Assembly: GCA_010365175.1 (NCBI GenBank)
Contig: JAAFGW010000002.1
Location: 1-30,641, forward strand
Source of the DNA: Sulfuriferula multivorans
GTDB lineage: Bacteria > Pseudomonadota > Gammaproteobacteria > Burkholderiales > Thiobacillaceae
Direction of reading: 5' to 3'
DNA length: 30,641 bases
The notes under the pieces are model-generated. The model was not told the origin of the DNA, searched no databases, and was given only the letters and a program-made list of their open reading frames with translations. This document shows, piece after piece, positions 1 to 8,053 of this stretch. Position 1 is the first letter of the stretch. The number at the start of each line of letters is the position of its first letter. A program made the position numbers and the translations under genes.

Positions 1-764
1 CGCCCGCCATCCACCACCACGATCTCGCCTGTGATGTAGCTGGCCGCGTCGCTGGCCAGGTAGGCCACAATGTCAGCCACCTCAGAGGGTTCGCCAAGTC
101 GCTTCATCGGGGTGCGACTCATCACTTTTGTCTTGGCTTCTTCGCTTGTCAACACGGCTTTGTAGGCAAGCTCGGTGGCGATGGTGCCGGGCGCGACGGC
201 GTTCACACGCACACCTTTGTCTGCCAGTACCAGCGCCATCACGCGCGTGAGCTGGTTGATGCCGCCCTTGCTGACGTTGTAACTGGAAATTGAAGGAATG
301 GTCAGCACAGCGTTGACTGAGCTCATATTGACAATGCTGCCCTTCCCCGCCTTGGCCATCTCGCGCGCAACGGCCTGACCAACCAGAAATGAGCCTTTGA
401 GATTGATGCGCAAGACCTCGTCGAAGTCGGCCTCGGTAACGTCCAGGAACTCTGCGGTTTTGAAAATCCCTGCATTGTTGACGAGCACGTCGATGCGGCC
501 GTGCGCTTCCATAGTTTGGGCTACGAGCGCGTCGACCTGGGTCTTTACACCTACATCGCAATGCACGTACAGACCGCCGAGTTCGCTGGCCAACGCCGCG
601 CCGCGAGTGTCGTGGATATCGGCAATGACAACCTTGGCACCTTCGCGAGCGAAGCGGCGAATGCAAGCTTCGCCAATGCCTTGAGCGCCGCCGGTAACAA
701 TGCAGATGCGGCCTGCCAAGCCAAAAGAGATTTGCGAAGAATCTGGAGGGGAAAGAGAGTTCAT
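1..764 (-). CDS. SDR-family oxidoreductase, 3' end beyond the window
   Basis: NAD(P)-dependent short-chain dehydrogenase/reductase of the classical 3-oxoacyl-ACP-reductase-like type; 254 codons are visible and the reading frame runs off the window edge at the GG typical of the near-C-terminal VDGG motif, so only a few residues are missing. Seen in the translation: Rossmann motif TGGAQGIG at residues 24-31, Asp49 at the end of beta-2 (suggests NAD preference), NNAG at 96-99 and the catalytic set Asn121, Ser149, Tyr162, Lys166 (YNVSK). ATG at 764 is the only sensible start, although no strong Shine-Dalgarno precedes it. It is the gene downstream of the decarboxylase pair at 1050-2182, with a 285-bp gap, so it may reduce or oxidise that enzyme's product; this is inference. 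The substrate cannot be read from sequence. Confidence 0.93.
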   Translation of the reverse strand, partial: MNSLSPPDSSQISFGLAGRICIVTGGAQGIGEACIRRFAREGAKVVIADIHDTRGAALASELGGLYVHCDVGVKTQVDALVAQTMEAHGRIDVLVNNAGIFKTAEFLDVTEADFDEVLRINLKGSFLVGQAVAREMAKAGKGSIVNMSSVNAVLTIPSISSYNVSKGGINQLTRVMALVLADKGVRVNAVAPGTIATELAYKAVLTSEEAKTKVMSRTPMKRLGEPSEVADIVAYLASDAASYITGEIVVVDGG

Positions 765-814
765 ATTAGGACGGTACCACGATTAAGAATTTAAAACGCA
801 ATTGTTATAGGTAG

Positions 815-888
815 CGATACTTTTCATTTGGTCGCTACAAATCGGAACACTACCGAATTATGAAAGGCGGGTTCGATCTTTCATTTGG
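815..888. promoter_or_regulatory. Direct-repeat pair upstream of the SDR gene
   Basis: Two near-identical stretches, CGATACTTTTCATTTGG (815-831) and CGATCTTTCATTTGG (874-888), lie in the same orientation about 58 bp apart in the 285-bp spacer between the decarboxylase beta gene and the SDR gene. The first overlaps a 7-bp inverted repeat, GTAGCGA (811-817) with TCGCTAC (832-838). The layout resembles a regulator binding region for the SDR promoter. No regulator is assigned and a chance match in an A+T-rich spacer is possible. I see no gene in the rest of 765-1049. Confidence 0.3.
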
Positions 889-1049
889 AGTGAAACCGCA
901 GGCATAAAAGTGGCTGGCAATCTCAGCATCCTTGTTCGATGTTAGAAATTACTGATGCGATCCGCATATCGCCGCGTCCATTCGCCAAAACTCAGCTATC
1001 AGCCACGTTAAACAAGAAGCGAATCGGAGAATCCTGACTGAAGCCATTA

Positions 1050-1646
1050 CTAGAAAGGAGCGAGTCCCAGTGCGGCCCGAAAGCGATTCTTCAAATAGAC
1101 GCCATCGCGTGGCGGCAGTGCACGCGGCAGTTCATCTGCACGAATATGCACCTGAGCAAAGGTGCAATCCTGACGTGAGTTCACAACTTGGGCCAATGAT
1201 TCAACCGAATCCATTTCATCAATCTCCACTATATTGCCAATGCCGCAGCCACGGGCAACTGCAGACAGGCTGGTACCCAAACTGGTATGGCTGGGTTGCA
1301 TGCCTGTCTCACCGAAGTGCCCATTGTCCAGCACCACGATGCTGAGGTTGACTGGCTGCTGTGCGCCGATGGTAGATAGCGCGCCTAGTCCCATGAGCTG
1401 TTCACCATCACCTGTAATAACCACCACGCTGCGTTCCGGCTGCGCCAATGCCAATCCGAGACCGACAACCGCAGCGCCTCCCATCGCACCCCACAGATAG
1501 AAGTTTTCCGGGCGATCGCCAGCGGCAAACACATCGTATGAGGAAGAACCAAGCCCGGTAATCACCAAAGACTGCGGGCAGGCCGCAAGCAGCCTGGATA
1601 CAAATGCGCGACGATCAATCGTGGCGACTGCATTAGTTCGCCTCAT
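1050..1646 (-). CDS. Sulfopyruvate/phosphonopyruvate decarboxylase-like, TPP-binding beta subunit (copy 1)
   Basis: C-terminal, TPP-binding half of a two-subunit 2-oxo acid decarboxylase of the ComDE (sulfopyruvate decarboxylase) / phosphonopyruvate decarboxylase family; it holds the pyrophosphate and Mg ion while the alpha subunit supplies the pyrimidine side. The TPP motif is clear: GDG at residues 79-81 followed 26-27 residues later by LDN (Asn108), and the family blocks NFYLWGAMGG and GETGMQPSH are present. Length 198 aa is normal for a separate beta subunit. ATG at 1646 is chosen over an in-frame start at 1661 because it forms an ATGA overlap with the alpha stop and has GGGAG eight bases upstream. 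It is a paralogue of 17192-17803. The family usually acts on 2-oxo acids with an acidic 3-substituent; the actual substrate is unknown. Confidence 0.9.
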   Translation of the reverse strand: MRRTNAVATIDRRAFVSRLLAACPQSLVITGLGSSSYDVFAAGDRPENFYLWGAMGGAAVVGLGLALAQPERSVVVITGDGEQLMGLGALSTIGAQQPVNLSIVVLDNGHFGETGMQPSHTSLGTSLSAVARGCGIGNIVEIDEMDSVESLAQVVNSRQDCTFAQVHIRADELPRALPPRDGVYLKNRFRAALGLAPF

Positions 1647-2182
1647 TTTGTATGCTCCCATTTTTTTCTTCCAATCAGGCTTTGCGACAGCAACACCACC
1701 ACCGATTCCCCACCTTCAAAAGCGGCATCAAATCCTGCACGCACCGTTTCCGCCACTTCGTCTGGTTTGCTTGCGCGAAGAACAGTGACACCCATCAACT
1801 CCAGCGCACCTTGGGTTGCCTTGCCCATAGGGGCCTGCCACGGGTTGAATTCAGCCCATTCGCCCCGCATCGTGATGAGAGAGAAAAAAGGGAACCTGCA
1901 GTTCTGTATCAGCGACAGCATATTGATGCAGTTACCGACCCCGCTACTCTGCATCAGCAGCACGGAACGTTGACCGCCCAACCAGGCCCCACACACGGTC
2001 GCCACGCCCTCCTCCTCCGTCGTGAGTACCACACCACGCATATCGGGATCAGAATGAACGCGTCGGATGACATGTGCGTGACCAGCGTCCGGAACATACG
2101 CTACCTGGCGCACACCTCCTTCTTTTAGAATGGAGAAAATCTCTTCCTGCCACATAGGTGGCGATGCAATAGCGCTATTCAT
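1643..2182 (-). CDS. Sulfopyruvate/phosphonopyruvate decarboxylase-like, alpha subunit (copy 1)
   Basis: Pyrimidine-domain (N-terminal TPP) subunit, 179 aa, pairing with the beta subunit that overlaps it by four bases. Landmarks: VPDAGH at residues 30-35, the TTEEEG block at 54-59 that contains the glutamate activating the TPP aminopyrimidine, MQSSGVGNCINML around 78-89 and MRGEW.EFNPWQ.PMGK around 105-120; all of these recur in the second copy at 17800-18360. The open frame continues upstream of 2182, but the extra residues are not family-like and run into the divergent promoter; ATG at 2182 with GAGG about eleven bases upstream fits the family length. The gene is divergent from the LysR gene at 2333, which probably controls it. 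The reaction is non-oxidative decarboxylation of a 2-oxo acid to an aldehyde (family knowledge); the substrate is not determined. Confidence 0.9.
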   Translation of the reverse strand: MNSAIASPPMWQEEIFSILKEGGVRQVAYVPDAGHAHVIRRVHSDPDMRGVVLTTEEEGVATVCGAWLGGQRSVLLMQSSGVGNCINMLSLIQNCRFPFFSLITMRGEWAEFNPWQAPMGKATQGALELMGVTVLRASKPDEVAETVRAGFDAAFEGGESVVVLLSQSLIGRKKWEHTK

Positions 2183-2243
2183 GAAATGGATGTCCTCATC
2201 GGTAGCAATCGTGCGCAATAGTAGGATATAAAAAACCACGAGT

Positions 2244-2262
2244 CCAATAAATATATTCTTGG
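2244..2262. promoter_or_regulatory. Possible LysR operator in the divergent spacer
   Basis: An imperfect dyad with arms CCAA and TTGG around an A+T-rich core (CCAATAAATATATTCTTGG, about 12 of 19 positions symmetric) lies in the 150-bp spacer between the decarboxylase alpha gene (start 2182) and the LysR gene (start 2333). The position is right for a LysR-type recognition site controlling both directions, but symmetry is only partial and I cannot identify a -35/-10 pair with confidence. Confidence 0.3.
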
Positions 2263-2332
2263 TAACGATCAGTTTTTGGCATGACTGAAAACAGCCGCAA
2301 AAAGATGAAACGATAGAGAAACGGAGAATGAT

Positions 2333-3265
2333 TTGGACATTAAACAGCTGAGAGCTTTGCTCGTAATAGCGGAAACCGGCAGCGTTTCGCGTGCCGCTGA
2401 AATTTTGAATATCGTGCAACCGGCGGTGTCCAGGCAACTACGACTGTTGGAAGAAGATTTGGGAACCACCCTGTTTTCTCGTGGGCGGCGAGGCATGGAG
2501 CTGACTGATTCCGGGCAACTTCTGGTTGAACACGCCCGCCGCGCATTGCGAGAATTGGATCAGGCGAAAGCTGAAATTTCTCCGGAACCTGGCGTCGTCA
2601 CAGGCATAGTCACGATTGGACTATTGCCAAGCACCAGCGATCTGCTGGCCGCGCCTTTGATCACTGCACTCAAGCAACAACACCCCAAATTGACGGTTCG
2701 GATCTCGGTCGGCTATGCCGGCTACTTGCAGAAGTGGCTGGAAAATGGCGAGGTCGATGTGGCACTTCTGTATGATCCGAAGCCTTCTTCGCTGCTGGAA
2801 GTCGAGCCCTTGCTGAATGAAGCGCTGTATCTGGTCGGACTGCCCGATGCAGGCTTGAGCCAAAACTGTCCGGTACCACTTCAGGATCTGGAAAAGAGAG
2901 CCCTGATCCTTCCAAGTCAACCGCATGGCTTGCGGTTGCTGCTTGACCACGCATGTGCGGTGGCCGGAGTGCAACTGTCGATCGTTGCGGAAACAAACGC
3001 CATGAGCATCCAGAAAAATCTGGTAAGTAACGGCCTTGGTTTCACTGTCTTACCCAGTGTCGCGATTTTCGAAGACGTCGCGCACGGGCGCCTGTGCGCG
3101 GCGCCAATCACTGCGCCGGATTTACAGCGAAAAATTGTGTTGGCATTACCGATCACCCGGCGTTCTTCAATTGCTGTCCGTTGCGCAGTCAGCGAACTGC
3201 GCAGACAAATCAAGGCGTTGGTAAGCCAAAACTGCTGGCCGGGGGCGAAGTGGCTGGCCGCCTGA
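2333..3265 (+). CDS. LysR-family transcriptional regulator
   Basis: A 310-aa LTTR with an N-terminal winged helix-turn-helix (residues about 1-60; the ETGSVSRAAEILNIVQPAVSRQ stretch is diagnostic) and a C-terminal periplasmic-binding-protein-like effector domain (about 90-295). The start is TTG at 2333, preceded by CGGAG seven to eight bases upstream; the nearby ATG at 2328 is out of frame, and MDIKQLRAL is the usual LTTR beginning. It is divergent from the decarboxylase pair at 1050-2182 with a 150-bp spacer, so local control of those genes and probably the SDR gene is the simplest reading. It converges on the quinone oxidoreductase at 3348. The effector is unknown. Confidence 0.93.
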   Translation: MDIKQLRALLVIAETGSVSRAAEILNIVQPAVSRQLRLLEEDLGTTLFSRGRRGMELTDSGQLLVEHARRALRELDQAKAEISPEPGVVTGIVTIGLLPSTSDLLAAPLITALKQQHPKLTVRISVGYAGYLQKWLENGEVDVALLYDPKPSSLLEVEPLLNEALYLVGLPDAGLSQNCPVPLQDLEKRALILPSQPHGLRLLLDHACAVAGVQLSIVAETNAMSIQKNLVSNGLGFTVLPSVAIFEDVAHGRLCAAPITAPDLQRKIVLALPITRRSSIAVRCAVSELRRQIKALVSQNCWPGAKWLAA

Positions 3266-3347
3266 TCAGAGAAACTGTGGTGCCGCCTGTGTTCAATTGA
3301 AGGAAACCGGGTCGGAATGCCTCGCATGCTCGTTTGACCTGTGACGT

Positions 3348-4364
3348 TCAAGGAAGCAAAATCGACGCCCCTGTGGTCTTCCCTGATTCCACGTCACGAT
3401 GCGCTTGGGCGACATCTTTCAAATCGTAGCGCTGGTGAATGTCGACGCGGACTTTACCCGATCCGACCATCCTGAACAGATCGGCCGCCATACTAGCCAT
3501 ATCCTCCCGCTTGGCGGCATAGGTAGTCAGCATTGGACGAGTAATCGAGAGTGCTCCGCGCGATGCAAGTTCTCCAAGGTCGAATGGCGGCACTGGGCCG
3601 GACGTGGTGCCGAAAGCGACCATCATGCCCAGCGGAGACAGGCAATCAAGCGATGCGATGAAAGTATCCTTTCCGACGGAATCGTAGGCCACAGGAACAC
3701 CTTTACCGCCAGTGATTTCCTGGACACGCTGAACAATATTTTCCTTCTTGTAGTTGATCGTGTGAGTGCAGCCGTGCGCCTTCGCCATGGCGGCCTTGTC
3801 ATCGGACCCTACGGTGCCGATCATCGTTACGCCCAGCGCTTTCGCCCACTGGCAGGCAATCAGGCCGACCCCGCCTGCTGCCGCATGGAACAGAATAGTC
3901 TCGCCACTGTGCAAAGGAAATACGCGATTGAACAAGTATTGCACTGTCAAACCTTTCAGCATCACGGCAGCGGCGGTTTCAAAATCGATCTCGTCCGGCA
4001 GCTTTACCAGTATGGCGGCAGGTACGATGCGCACCTCCGCATACGCGCCGGTTGGACGCAATGCATAGGCAACCCGATCTCCCGATTTCAAATCCGAAAC
4101 ACCCTCTCCCACAGCCTCCACCACACCGGCTCCTTCGATACCCAAACCGCCCGGCAATGCCTGTGGGTACAAGCCGCTACGAAAATAGACATCGCTGAAA
4201 TTCAAGCCGCATGCGAGGTTGCGCAGTCGCGCTTCGCCCACACCCGGTGCGCCAACCTCAACATCGACATATTCCATTACTTCTGGACCGCCGACCTTAG
4301 ATATCCGGATTGCTTTGTGAATGGTCTGGTCTGCAGAGGATTTGTTACCGTGTGGCACGTTCAA
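3348..4364 (-). CDS. Zinc-independent quinone oxidoreductase (MDR superfamily)
   Basis: NADPH:quinone reductase/zeta-crystallin-like medium-chain reductase of 338 aa. Seen: N-terminal GroES-like domain with GLNFSDVYFRSGLYP (about 53-67) and LPGGLGIEGAG (70-80), then the Rossmann motif AAAGGVG at residues 161-167. The cysteine and histidine zinc ligands of alcohol dehydrogenases are absent, as is normal in this branch. Family members reduce quinones or activated alkenes with NADPH in the cytoplasm. No ATG fits: TTG at 4364 (AGGGG upstream) or GTG at 4358 are the only starts leaving the conserved KAIRI strand intact. It is last in the leftward group from 9739, after a 109-bp gap, so it may be co-transcribed, perhaps handling a reactive carbonyl; that role is inference. 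Confidence 0.88.
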   Translation of the reverse strand: MNVPHGNKSSADQTIHKAIRISKVGGPEVMEYVDVEVGAPGVGEARLRNLACGLNFSDVYFRSGLYPQALPGGLGIEGAGVVEAVGEGVSDLKSGDRVAYALRPTGAYAEVRIVPAAILVKLPDEIDFETAAAVMLKGLTVQYLFNRVFPLHSGETILFHAAAGGVGLIACQWAKALGVTMIGTVGSDDKAAMAKAHGCTHTINYKKENIVQRVQEITGGKGVPVAYDSVGKDTFIASLDCLSPLGMMVAFGTTSGPVPPFDLGELASRGALSITRPMLTTYAAKREDMASMAADLFRMVGSGKVRVDIHQRYDLKDVAQAHRDVESGKTTGASILLP

Positions 4365-4473
4365 AACGCGCCCCTACACGGTTCAGCATCGAGCATGATA
4401 TTGGCAGATAGCCAACTATCCGTTGATGTTGAGTAACGCGAATTCAATAGAATGGCGACCAGATTTTTGAGCA

Positions 4474-6111
4474 TTAGTCTCCCCGCTGTGGAAGCGTTAC
4501 CTTCAAGCTGGTTTGCACCTCGATAAAGTAAGGCCCCTTCGCCGCCAAACCACGTGCAATCGCCGCATCGATTTGCCTCTCTTCCGTGACCGCTTCGCTT
4601 TGTATGCCGAAGCCTTCAGCAATGCGAATGAAATCCGGATTGAAGAGCGTGGTGCCAACGTGGCGACCTGGATAGTTGATCTCCTGATGGATGCGAATGG
4701 ACGCATAACAGTTGTTATTCGAAAGAATGAACAGGATGGGCAGCTTGCGCTCAACCGCCGCAATCATTTCATTACCAGTCATCATGAAGCCGCCATCGCC
4801 GACCATACAGACCACCTTGGCTTCCGGATGACGCAGTTGCGTTGCCACTGCGGCTGGCGTTCCGTAGCCCATGGCACCAGACAAGGGCGCCATAAGGCGC
4901 TGCGGATGGGTAAATGGGAAATGTCTATATACCGGCGCCGCAAAAGTACCCGCATCGAGGCAGACCATCATATTTTTCGACGCTTGATTGGCAAGTAAAC
5001 GGACGACGTTCGCGAAGGTCACACCGTCGTCGGAAGTACGGGTCGGCCACGCGGCAATCTGATCGTAGATGTCGCGTAATTGCCGGTTCCAGTCCATGCG
5101 CTTCTCCGAAATCGATGGCCGCTCCCGCGGCGTCAAGTCTGCTGCCAGCGTAGCAGGATCACACACCAACCCGAAATGCGGTGCAAAATGCAATCCGACA
5201 ATGTGATCATCTGGGTAGCAGTGGACGAGGGTTTGCCTCGGCTGCGGCAGGCGCGGAAAGGTATAACCCTGGCTTGTGATGTCATCCAGCCGCGTGCCGA
5301 GCGCAAGGATCAAGTCGCTCGAATGGAACACGGACATTTGTTTTTCCGGATTGGACAGCCCTAGATCACCTACGAACAAGGGGTGGCGATTGGGGAACAC
5401 GTCATGCCGGCGGAAAGATACGGCAACGGGAATATTCCACGCTTCGGCAAAGGCAAGCAGCGCTTCGCGTCCGCCCGGTTTATCAAAAGCGCCGCCAGCC
5501 ACGATCAGAGGGCGTTCGGCATGCACGAGCAAAACCTTCAATTGTTCCAGGGTAGCGGGCGCCGCGGTAGTCGGCGCGTTAGTACGCGCAATCCACCGAT
5601 GCTGAGGAGTCTGCTGCTGCTGGATATCCTCAGGGACGACAATGACAACGGGGCCCGGTGTACCCGAGGTCGCCATGCGGATCGCTTTGAAAGCGATCTC
5701 GTTCAGTTGCAAAGGATCTGTCGCTTCGACCACCCATTTGGCGATCGATCCGAACATCTTCTGATAATCAATCTCCTGAAACGCCTCCCGGCGCAAGTCT
5801 TTTTTCGGGATTTGCCCAATAATGAGAATCAGCGGAATCGCATCCTGCTGCGCGGTATGAACCGCGATTGATGCGTTGGATGCACCCGGCCCGCGGCTTA
5901 CCATCACGACACCGGGACGCCCTGTCAGGCGGCCGTCTGCACAGGCCATGAAACCCGCACCCGACTCATGGCGGCAAGTGACGACGTCGATTTCGGGAAA
6001 ATCGCCCAGCGCATCGAGGAGCCCGATGTAGCTTTCACCTGGCACTTGAAAAATGCGGTCTATTTGGTTTGCTGCAAAGACTGATAACAATGCGTGCGAA
6101 GATGTATTCAA
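4474..6111 (-). CDS. Acetolactate synthase-like TPP-dependent enzyme
   Basis: A complete three-domain TPP enzyme (545 aa) of the acetohydroxyacid synthase large-subunit / POX-like type. Seen: VPGESY near residue 23, activating glutamate Glu49 in CRHES, a central domain about 185-325, and GDG at 438-440 followed by NNN at 465-467, the TPP-Mg motif. No small regulatory subunit gene follows, and the setting is catabolic, which argues against a role in branched-chain amino acid synthesis; decarboxylation or carboligation of a 2-oxo acid is the family chemistry, and oxalyl-CoA decarboxylase-like or glyoxylate carboligase-like roles are not excluded. It follows the class II aldolase gene by 55 bp and precedes the quinone oxidoreductase. 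ATG at 6111 gives the family's usual N-terminus. Confidence 0.88.
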   Translation of the reverse strand: MNTSSHALLSVFAANQIDRIFQVPGESYIGLLDALGDFPEIDVVTCRHESGAGFMACADGRLTGRPGVVMVSRGPGASNASIAVHTAQQDAIPLILIIGQIPKKDLRREAFQEIDYQKMFGSIAKWVVEATDPLQLNEIAFKAIRMATSGTPGPVVIVVPEDIQQQQTPQHRWIARTNAPTTAAPATLEQLKVLLVHAERPLIVAGGAFDKPGGREALLAFAEAWNIPVAVSFRRHDVFPNRHPLFVGDLGLSNPEKQMSVFHSSDLILALGTRLDDITSQGYTFPRLPQPRQTLVHCYPDDHIVGLHFAPHFGLVCDPATLAADLTPRERPSISEKRMDWNRQLRDIYDQIAAWPTRTSDDGVTFANVVRLLANQASKNMMVCLDAGTFAAPVYRHFPFTHPQRLMAPLSGAMGYGTPAAVATQLRHPEAKVVCMVGDGGFMMTGNEMIAAVERKLPILFILSNNNCYASIRIHQEINYPGRHVGTTLFNPDFIRIAEGFGIQSEAVTEERQIDAAIARGLAAKGPYFIEVQTSLKVTLPQRGD

Positions 6112-6166
6112 TTTGATTCAAACAGATGATTGCCGGATTTGGGCGATAGGGAGGCGGTACTTGCCG

Positions 6167-6934
6167 TCATAAACGAAACGAGGTGTCGCGCCGGTCGAGA
6201 TAGCGCAGCATCCCGGGCCATTCCATGAGTCCATACGGTCGGCGAGTCCCCGGTTTGTACAGGTGCGCGGTATGCTCGACAACGGCCGATGGAGGAAGAT
6301 TCAATTCGGTATTGCAGGCCATGGCATCGACCTGCGCGCGACATGCCATTTCGAGCCAGTACATGGCATTGAACGCTTGCGGGATATCGGCACCTACTGC
6401 AAGCAGGCCATGATTGCGCAGGATCATCACCTCGCTGTTGCCCAGGTCGGCCACCAGCCGCTCGCGCTCGCCGAGGTCGATGGCCACGCTTTCATAGTCA
6501 TGGTAAGCGACGCTTCCGAAGCGCATGGCGGTTTGCGTCAACGGTAGCAGACCGCATTTCAGAGCTGACACCGCCATGCCGGCCCGGGTGTGGGTATGAA
6601 TGACACACTGCACGTCATGCCGTGCCGAATGGATTGCGCTATGGATCACGTAGCCGGCCGCATTGATGCCGTAATCCGTGCAGGGGTTCCGCAGGACATT
6701 GCCGTCGATATCTATGGTGACAAGGCTGGAAGCGGTGATCTCCTCGTACATGTAGCCGTACGGATTGATCAGCAGGTGACCTTCCCTTCCCGGAATGCGG
6801 GCGGTGATATGGTTGTAAATCAGGTCGCTCATGCCGAACAGCGGCATCAGGCGATAGCACGCAGCGAGGTCTACCCGCGTCTGCCACTCCGCCTCAGAAA
6901 CGCAAGCCCGCACGTCCCGATGCAAGTCAGCCAT
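6167..6934 (-). CDS. Class II aldolase/adducin-family protein
   Basis: A 255-aa protein of the fuculose-1-phosphate aldolase / adducin-head fold. Metal-binding histidines are visible as HTHTRAG (His113 and His115) and RNHGLL (His175), with YEEIT (residues 63-67) in the position of the acidic catalytic residue region. Enzymes of this fold cleave or decarboxylate phosphorylated or hydroxylated acids and sugars using Zn; homologues next to binding proteins and TPP enzymes are common but poorly characterised. ATG at 6934 is preceded by AGGAG five bases away, so the longer open frame beginning at 6964 is rejected. It lies between the Bug-type binding protein (gap 51 bp) and the acetolactate synthase-like gene (gap 55 bp), suggesting one transcript. 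The substrate is unknown. Confidence 0.9.
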   Translation of the reverse strand: MADLHRDVRACVSEAEWQTRVDLAACYRLMPLFGMSDLIYNHITARIPGREGHLLINPYGYMYEEITASSLVTIDIDGNVLRNPCTDYGINAAGYVIHSAIHSARHDVQCVIHTHTRAGMAVSALKCGLLPLTQTAMRFGSVAYHDYESVAIDLGERERLVADLGNSEVMILRNHGLLAVGADIPQAFNAMYWLEMACRAQVDAMACNTELNLPPSAVVEHTAHLYKPGTRRPYGLMEWPGMLRYLDRRDTSFRL

Positions 6935-6985
6935 GTTTTCTCCTCTTGATCGGCCGCCGCACATGGGCGGCCGACGTGTTGCCCA

Positions 6986-7975
6986 TTACTCGATTTTCAC
7001 GCCCGTTTCACGCACCAGCTTGCCCCATTTCGCGTGCTCGCTCTTGATATGCGCAGCGAATTGGTCCGGGGTACTCTTCAGGATTTCTGCACCCATTGCG
7101 AGCAAGCGTTTTTGCGTTTCTGGCTCATCAAGGATCGCATTCAATTCGCGGTTGAGCTTTTCAACTATAGGCTTTGGCGTACCGGCGGGCGCCAGCAAGC
7201 CAAGCCATGCGCCTGCATCAAAACCGGTGACGCCCAGCTCATTGAGGGTCGGAATTTCCGGTGCGTACTTCGAACGCCCCAATGTACTGACTGCCAGCGC
7301 CTTGAGCCTTCCGCTCTTTACATGAGGCATGACGGACACCATGGTGTCAAAGGTAACGTCCACCTGGCCGCCGATCAGGTCGGTCTGCGCCTGAGCGCTA
7401 CCTTTGTATGGAATATGGTTCAACTTCACGTCAGTACTCTGCATAAGCATTGTCATGAGCAGGTGAGTGGTGGTCCCGTTACCAATCGACGCGTAGTTTA
7501 AAGCTCCCGGTCGGGTTTTGGCTTGCGCCAGGAAATCCTGGAACGTGTTGATCTTTGAATTGGAATTGACTACCAGCGCATAGGGTAGCCAGGAATGCAA
7601 ACCGATCGGTGCAAAGTCGCGCAACGAGTCGTAAGACAGGTTTGTATAAAGATGGGGATTGGTGGCCATGGGAGCGGTTGCGCTGATGATCAGCGTGTAA
7701 CCATCAGGAACCGCTTTCGCAGCCGCAGCAGCACCGATGCTACCCCCCTGCCCGGCTTTGTTCTCAATGATGAAAGGCTTCCCCAACCGTTGTGCAAGGC
7801 GTTCACCCAGCACGCGTCCTACACTGTCGGTTGCCGTTCCCGGCGGGAAGCCGACGATGACTGTCACTGGTTTATTGGGATAGTCGGAAGCCGGGTTCTG
7901 TGCCAATGTACTCTGCGCAGAGCCCAACGCCACCAGTCCAAATGCCACCGAAAGTATCTTCATCGAAATTTTCAT
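6986..7975 (-). CDS. Bug/TctC-type tripartite tricarboxylate transporter binding protein (orphan)
   Basis: Periplasmic solute-binding protein of the Bordetella-uptake-gene (TTT) family, 329 aa. A Sec signal peptide with a hydrophobic core at about residues 6-20 ends in an AxA-like STLAQ site near residue 25; the mature part begins with YPNKPVTVIVGFPPG, the classic family start, followed by ENKAGQGGSIGA. ATG at 7975 has CAGGAG six bases upstream. There is no TctA or TctB membrane gene in the window, so it is an orphan, as is common for this family in Bordetella-like genomes; it may feed a distant permease or act as a sensor partner. The ligand is probably a carboxylic acid (family knowledge). 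It sits between the decarboxylase at 8054 and the aldolase-like gene. Confidence 0.93.
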   Translation of the reverse strand: MKISMKILSVAFGLVALGSAQSTLAQNPASDYPNKPVTVIVGFPPGTATDSVGRVLGERLAQRLGKPFIIENKAGQGGSIGAAAAAKAVPDGYTLIISATAPMATNPHLYTNLSYDSLRDFAPIGLHSWLPYALVVNSNSKINTFQDFLAQAKTRPGALNYASIGNGTTTHLLMTMLMQSTDVKLNHIPYKGSAQAQTDLIGGQVDVTFDTMVSVMPHVKSGRLKALAVSTLGRSKYAPEIPTLNELGVTGFDAGAWLGLLAPAGTPKPIVEKLNRELNAILDEPETQKRLLAMGAEILKSTPDQFAAHIKSEHAKWGKLVRETGVKIE

Positions 7976-8053
7976 TTTGTCTCCTGATATTTAATTTACA
8001 ACACTCTGAATCAGTAAAAAGCCGTCTTCTCACGCCCGCTTACAAACACAATG

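Noticed and set aside
4401..4415. Short dyad TTGGC-AGATA-GCCAA between the acetolactate synthase-like and quinone oxidoreductase genes
   Set aside because: A five-base stem is easily expected by chance, there is no adjacent regulator gene and no promoter I can define.
4474..6111. Biosynthetic acetolactate synthase (ilvB/ilvI)
   Set aside because: No small subunit or ilvC neighbour and a catabolic setting; only the family-level call is kept.
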